DNA of 64,000 bases, taken from contig JASANE010024821.1 of the NCBI GenBank assembly GCA_030248225.1, positions 1 to 64,000 of the forward strand. Direction: 5' to 3'. Under the pieces are notes generated by a model. That model did no database searches. It was not told the origin of the DNA and saw nothing but the letters and a program-made list of their open reading frames with translations. The position numbers were made by a program, and so were the translations under genes. Shown here one piece after another: positions 58,591-64,000 of this stretch (its first letter is position 1; each line of letters begins with the position of its first letter). Source of the stretch: Trileptium ribeirensis (taxonomy: Eukaryota > Nematoda > Enoplea > Enoplida > Thoracostomopsidae).

Positions 58591-61500
58591 ATTTTTGGGT
58601 TCCCAAGAAGGGACCATTGCGACCTCAAAAAATCGAAGAAAATTTTTTGTCAGGGATGTGGGTAAAATGGGTATTTTCTGAACCAGCTCATCGAGCTGAA
58701 TCTATTTGTACCAAAATTTTATATGTATCTTCAAAATTGACGAAATTCCAGCTGGGGGATAACCGAAAAGACCCCTGCAAACTACAGCAGTGCATCAAAT
58801 GAGGGACCCTAGTGGTAATAGAATATTCCGGACAGTAACAAAACGAATTTTTGATTGCACTCATGATTCCCCACCGCGGTGTCAAATATTTTTAAATGCA
58901 TAACACACGTCCTAGCACAAATAATAATACTTCAACATACAAGACAATCAAAAACAAGAAACAAGTTATGGCAGAAACTAGAGGGATGCACATTATATTC
59001 TGCAGAAAATACATCCTGCCAAAATTGAGCAACAACTTTATAATACTATATGTATGTTTATAAGTAAAGTAATAAGTCTTTAAACATAAAATATATTTTT
59101 ACCAAGCATTCGTGATATTGGGACCTCACATATACATAACAAAATTTCGAAACGCATGGTAAAAGCCTGGGCGTAGTAAACCACTCTGTTGAGCACGTCA
59201 CTTAAGGTTTGTAGCTGTGAGGTAGTCTTTCTGGCATATGTAGCTGGATCGTCGCAAGCTGTGCAAAAGTGGGGATGGGGTGGGGCGGGAAAAACTGTGA
59301 GGGCCGGTCATTTACATTCATTTTGTTATAACCCCATCAGTTCATTTTTGTCAGCAAAAAGTAGGGGGACACCCCCTTTGCAACGACCCTGTATCTAGTA
59401 TAAATATTCAAATGTGCCCAAATTATGTTGTTTCCGGAAACGACGGGTTTAAATCTAAAGGTCCATAATTTTTCAGATCATATCAAGTGTTCCCTTTAGC
59501 TTATCATGTCAAGATTTTGTATAGAGCGATTGTATAGAGTTTTCTTTTTCTGCCTACGACTAAACGTAAGCCTCAAGCTAAGCTAAGCCGAAAGGGTTAA
59601 ATCCACCGAAAGCGGGATTCACGGGAACTACACAAAATGGTTACAATGGTGGACGTTCTGCATTGTAAAGCTTACGACCGAAAAACCTTTAAACGGCTAA
59701 TGAATTTTTTCCTCTAGCCCCCCCAAAAAAAATCCAAATTGGTAATTGATAAGATATAGGAATAATTTTGGTACCATTCGACTCAGCTCGACGAGTTGGC
59801 TCAGAAAATATCCATTTCTACTAGTTTTATAACAATTTTTTTTCGATTCTTTAGGTGTACCAAAGGCACCCCAAACGTTCGAAAATAATTTCCTCGATAA
59901 ATGTATAATTTTATATATTGTTCGAGCCGCATTGCCGAGCTGAGTCAAATGTTAGTAAAATCAATGCAATCGATTCATGGCATCGCTACACCCTGAGGCT
60001 CCGAAGTTTGGGGGGGGTAGCCGGAAGGTCATCTCCGGGGGTAGAGGCACGGGGGAGGGCGCTGCTGAAAAAAGTTGACGACCCCGGAAGACCCAAATGT
60101 ACCCTAATTTTCACCCTATTTTTGCTATTTTTATTCGGTGAGAAGGATGGTGCGAGGCCTCAGGGGATAGTAACCCCCTGAACTCCTACTTCGGCATGCA
60201 TGATTTATCGGATAACCATTTATGTTAAATCCTAGCCCTAAGACTATGCCTCAGCCTATGCCTTCAACCCATGATACGAAGGCGTTGATTTGCCTCCATT
60301 CGACTCAACTCGTCCATGCGGTTCGAACGATACATAAAATTTTATATTTGTCCAGAAATTCTCTTCGAAAACCTTGCGTACTAAGCTACCATTGGGAACC
60401 CAAATAATCGAAATTTTTTTCATAAAACGTGGCCGAAATAGATATTTTTAGAACTAGCACGTTGAACGGAGTCGAATAGCACAATATTTACGTATCGCGG
60501 AAACTTCAAAACTGATCGATTTTATCCGGGGATATGGCTAAAGGAAGAGACACCTGCAAATCAACAACGTTCTGGCAGCGAAATGACCTTATCAATGAAA
60601 CAATTTGGGTTTTGATGATTATATGGTGGATCCAGAAGGGGTATCGCCAGCGAAGCATATTTTTCATAAATTTATATTATATATATATACTTTAACGAGA
60701 AAAGGTTAATGTCAGTATAAATTAAGAAAAGTTTGTGGTCAGTCTAACAAAAGGTTGCCAACAAGTTGGTGTAATGTCCACCACTCTGCAACATAAGCTT
60801 TTGAAAGAAAATTTATGTCTCTATGAAGCACACTGTGTTGTGCTGAAGGTTGGTTTCATAAGAATGCTCTAAATCCTAGTACAGATATACGCTTCAGATG
60901 AAGCGATTTGGCGTTTAACATATTATTAAACTATACTAGCATGTTCCCCATCACTAATGTATAACTAGCCTATGTAATAATACGCTAGTATCTGAAAAAG
61001 CTGGGGTCGGCTCTTAAAAGCTCACTTCTAAAACAACAAACATAATAATAATAACTAATGTACAGAGGAATTGTCTGCCGCCGAGCCGGATATGAACAGC
61101 AAGAGCCAGGCACGTAACCAGGGGAATGGAGGGGGTCGAGGCGACGCCTCTTGTGCTAAGATTCTGTTCGCTCCCGATAGAAAAACAGTTGAAAAATATG
61201 AATCTCATTTACGATAATTACTGGGTGCATTGAATTTAACAGCATTCAAAAAATTTCAAATTTGTGTGCTCTATGTAGCACCCACAAAATTCATGGCAAA
61301 TTCTTTACCACCGCCTTCAGTTTTAAAGTGGATGGTCAAAAATATAGGTATTTTTCTGAATTTTTACTTTCGAGAAGGCTATGTCAATTTCACGTAAGGG
61401 AACATTTTATATCTGCAAAAAAATCTGAAAATCTGAAATTGGTTTCCCTCTATGAATTTGGTTTGTTTCCGATCCGAGCCTAACCTGAATACGTGGCGTT

Positions 61501-62252
61501 TTATGCACTCTAGTTTGCTTGTATGAACGAATATTTGTGACATGCGTGTCACATACGTTATTGTTAACAAAATGGCGACGTATAACGCTTTTATTTTAAA
61601 AAAACTATAGTTAATATAAATTTTTAGTTTTCTGTGCGCACAGAAACCACAAAAAACACATATCGCTAATACAGATGCATTACCACGCAACATAGTTTCT
61701 TTAAGAAAAAACCAACACGTTATATAACAAACAAATTAGTTTTGGACAGGTCCAAAGAAAGTTTATTTTTATTTTAGTTTGTTTTTAACTAAAGGCGTCA
61801 ATGCTGTGCCATGAAACAAACATTTTAACACAGTTTTGCTATACTAAAAGTATTCGAGTAGCCCGGCCGGGTCGACCGTTGTGTGAAATAGCCGAGGCCG
61901 GGCCGCCCGAGAAGGTACAGTCCGAAAAATTAAACTCTGCAGATGATTTTATATATAAGGGAGTTTCGCAAACCAAGTCTTACCTACAATTGCCAGCCCG
62001 AACTTGGTCATTTTGAAGATATAAGGGAAATTTTAGCACCATTGGACTCAGCTGGGTGAGGCAAAACAGAAAATATCCAGTTTCGACAATATTTATGACA
62101 TTTTTTATTTTTTTGGTTCCCAATGGTCTTGTTAAACAAAATTTTCGAAACAACATTTCTCGATAAATTAATCCTGACGGGCTGTACGTTATACCGTTAG
62201 AAAAAAGAACAGCTTAGAGCGGTGGTTCGGGGGGGGGCAGCCCCCGACTGAA
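58591..62252. repeat. Region of diverged dispersed repeats
   Basis: The motif 'actcagctcg(a)cgag..ggctcagaaaatatcca', or its reverse complement, recurs near 58680, 59780, 60450 and 62045, and again outside at 38850. Beside it lie 'ttttttcgatt' and 'gttccca' words. The copies are too diverged for me to draw unit boundaries. A one-sided hAT-like end ('caggcacgtaaccaggggaa') lies near 61108. No gene was recognised. Confidence 0.45.
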
Positions 62253-62430
62253 GCTTAGGCTTAGTATACCTAGAACGGCATGGCCTGCATTTTATTTCTG
62301 CCCGTCATGGTTACTTGGGCCCTCATAACTTTCTAACGGTAATGTATATTTCAAAAAATCACACGCCAGTCGATTTGTCTCATCAAGCCCGAGTCGAACG
62401 TGCCCAACATGACCATATTCCGAAGAAAGA
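62253..62430 (+). repeat. Dispersed repeat, second copy
   Basis: This is the direct partner of 58408-58590. After 62430 the two diverge at 'ccgaagaaa'. Confidence 0.8.
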
Positions 62431-62897
62431 TTCATTGCGAATCAATCAGGAATTTTGGCAGAAAATTCGAAATCAAAGTCTGCCAGCTCGGTCGATGGTC
62501 AACGGACATATGATCCGAACACAAGCAAAGGGGCCAACCCGTTAGCCCGTAAATCCCAAGCGATAACTACACGTCACAACCATGGATCCTTTCGCTCGTC
62601 AATAAGGTGAGAATGTGATCGTGGAGGAGGGGAGAACTATTTTGAATACGGACTGTGTGCTCGATGGATTCACTTCGCCTGCAGTATTGTGGACAAAACG
62701 TTCGCGGACAGAATCGCAGATACGGACCTTATTCTTGTCGTTTACTCTGTGCGCGGAGAGTTCGCTAAGCAACGTCGCGCCACATCTACTGGAACTTAGG
62801 TATTACACAACGACTAAATAATATCGAACAACGGCTAACAGCTCTTGCTTAAGCGGTCGAGAAAATCAGTCAAAATTCCACACAAGCTCGGAACCGG

Positions 62898-63420
62898 ATG
62901 CTTCAGCGGGGTCTCGCAGAACCAGTTGGGCAGACAGATACTGTTGCCCGGAACACAAACACTTCTAGTCGGGTTGTCATATATAACGCAACAGAGAACG
63001 AATATGCTGAACGACGCCGGTTGATCATGAGTGTTATGCGTAAACATGGGAAGGATTTCGACGACGCATCAAATATCATCATCATAACTAGACCCGTCCG
63101 CGACGATAGTGGAAGTATACTGAAGGGGCCTGATTCCAAGATCATATGATGATCATAGCTTAAAGCGAACAGGATTGCTAAAAACATCTGCCGTCGTCGA
63201 ACGTTACGCCATAACAGATTATATATTTGCGTACATAATTTGTAAAATTATATATTTGCGTCGCTATATGACTTACGACGACAGAAAGAAATTAACGACA
63301 TTGCGCCAAAAGGCTCGCGAACTAAACTATAGTCTTACACATGACAAAAATCAATTACACCGTTGTCAATGAAAAATTAGCGCTACATAAATGATGTCGC
63401 AGAGATGAGAGAGGTCGATT
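62898..63420 (+). mobile_element. LINE ORF1-like region
   Basis: Two adjoining frames encode 'VVIYNATENEYAERRRLIMS' with a following acidic/hydrophobic block, and 'YDDRKKLTTLRQKARELN'. This layout ('xERxxLRxKARELN' just before ORF2) resembles ORF1 of L2/CR1-type retrotransposons. The frame breaks near 63149. The assignment depends largely on the endonuclease that follows. Confidence 0.55.
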
Positions 63421-63539
63421 GGTTGGCGCCAAACGTGCAAACCCTGAATATAGTTTTTCAGTCACGGACGGTACGTAAAATATCCATTGTGTAAACTCCA
63501 TGAGGAGGTAAATTCTGCATGTAAGCCAGCAACTCCGCA

Positions 63540-64000
63540 AATATTATAAAAGTTTAATTAACGTGTAAATGCTTGAATGCAAGAAGCCTAACACACTTCA
63601 AAAACATTACAGCTCTAGAATATATTCTCAACTCCAGCTCGTACTCCATTGTAGCCATTTCAGAAACATGTCTACAAAGTGATATCTCTGACCCACTTTT
63701 TGATTGTGCAAACTACAATGTTTTTCGTAATAGCTGGAAGGTTCGTCGAGTAGGTGGGGTCCATGTCTTTATTCAGCAAAATGTAACATTTTCGCAAGTC
63801 TCAGTTATTGATCCCAGGTTCAGCAGGCTAGAAGTCATTGTTAGAGAGTTACATATAGCAACAAACAACGCCTTTTATGCGTATATTGATCACCGAATGC
63901 TGGGGACAGTGTAGCGAAGTACTGTTGCCATAAAGAACTATCTCAATGTGTGAGTCAAACAAAACGAGGCGACTTCCTGGTAGTACGCGAAGACTTCAAC
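63540..64000 (+). mobile_element. LINE ORF2 endonuclease, cut by the window edge
   Basis: From 63573 the frame reads 'LNARSLTHFKN', then 'SIVAISETCLQSDISD' (with the catalytic Glu of the SETW motif), 'NVFRNSWKVRRVGGVHVFI' and 'SRLEVIVREL'. These are the ordered landmarks of the apurinic-type endonuclease of non-LTR retrotransposons. The frame stops at 63914, but 'KRGDFLVVREDFN', the GDFN landmark, continues in another frame to the last base. The copy is therefore frameshifted and runs out of the window. Confidence 0.85.

Overview
The window looks like AT-rich nuclear DNA of an invertebrate animal. The evidence is one conventionally spliced gene with GT/AG introns and the standard genetic code, non-LTR retrotransposon remnants of the L2/CR1 kind, many short inverted-repeat DNA transposons and several minisatellites. 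The species cannot be named from the sequence. I see no bacterial operon, rRNA gene, CRISPR array or convincing tRNA gene. Most open frames of 60-140 codons here are chance frames in repeats.

The only host gene I can support fills the left two thirds on the minus strand (42236 down to 9285). It encodes the gamma (nucleotide-sensing) subunit of AMP-activated protein kinase. I assembled it from 12 coding exons whose splice sites and phases all join: one 1537-nt first exon, then 11 exons of 34-127 nt. They give 818 codons: a low-complexity N-terminal extension of about 512 residues, then four CBS motifs with the expected nucleotide-binding Arg, His, Lys and Asp residues. The 11 introns run from 346 to 8515 nt.

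Layout: 1-860 is a 390-bp tandem duplication. A dead LINE lies at 3606-4440. The AMPK gamma gene occupies 9285-42236. Its introns hold LINE pieces (21890-22079, 27320-29160), four small elements with related Tc1/mariner-like ends (13396-13697, 13979-14220, 17810-17921, 20932-21518), a GC-rich foldback element (36234-36482), a hAT-like element (32905-33974) and several tandem repeats. From 42.5 to 56.7 kb the DNA is gene-free and built around more copies of that hAT-like nonautonomous family (42511-43620, 46003-48495, 49068-50111, 55812-56740), some with other elements nested inside. An 86-bp-period minisatellite spans 53340-54460. Diverged dispersed repeats fill 58.4-62.4 kb, and a LINE with ORF1-like and endonuclease regions runs off the right edge (62898-64000).

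The main points for follow-up are the assembled AMPK gamma gene with its frame-preserving small exons, the elements with mariner-like ends but minisatellite or palindromic interiors, and the inverted repeat pairs that flank the CBS exons.
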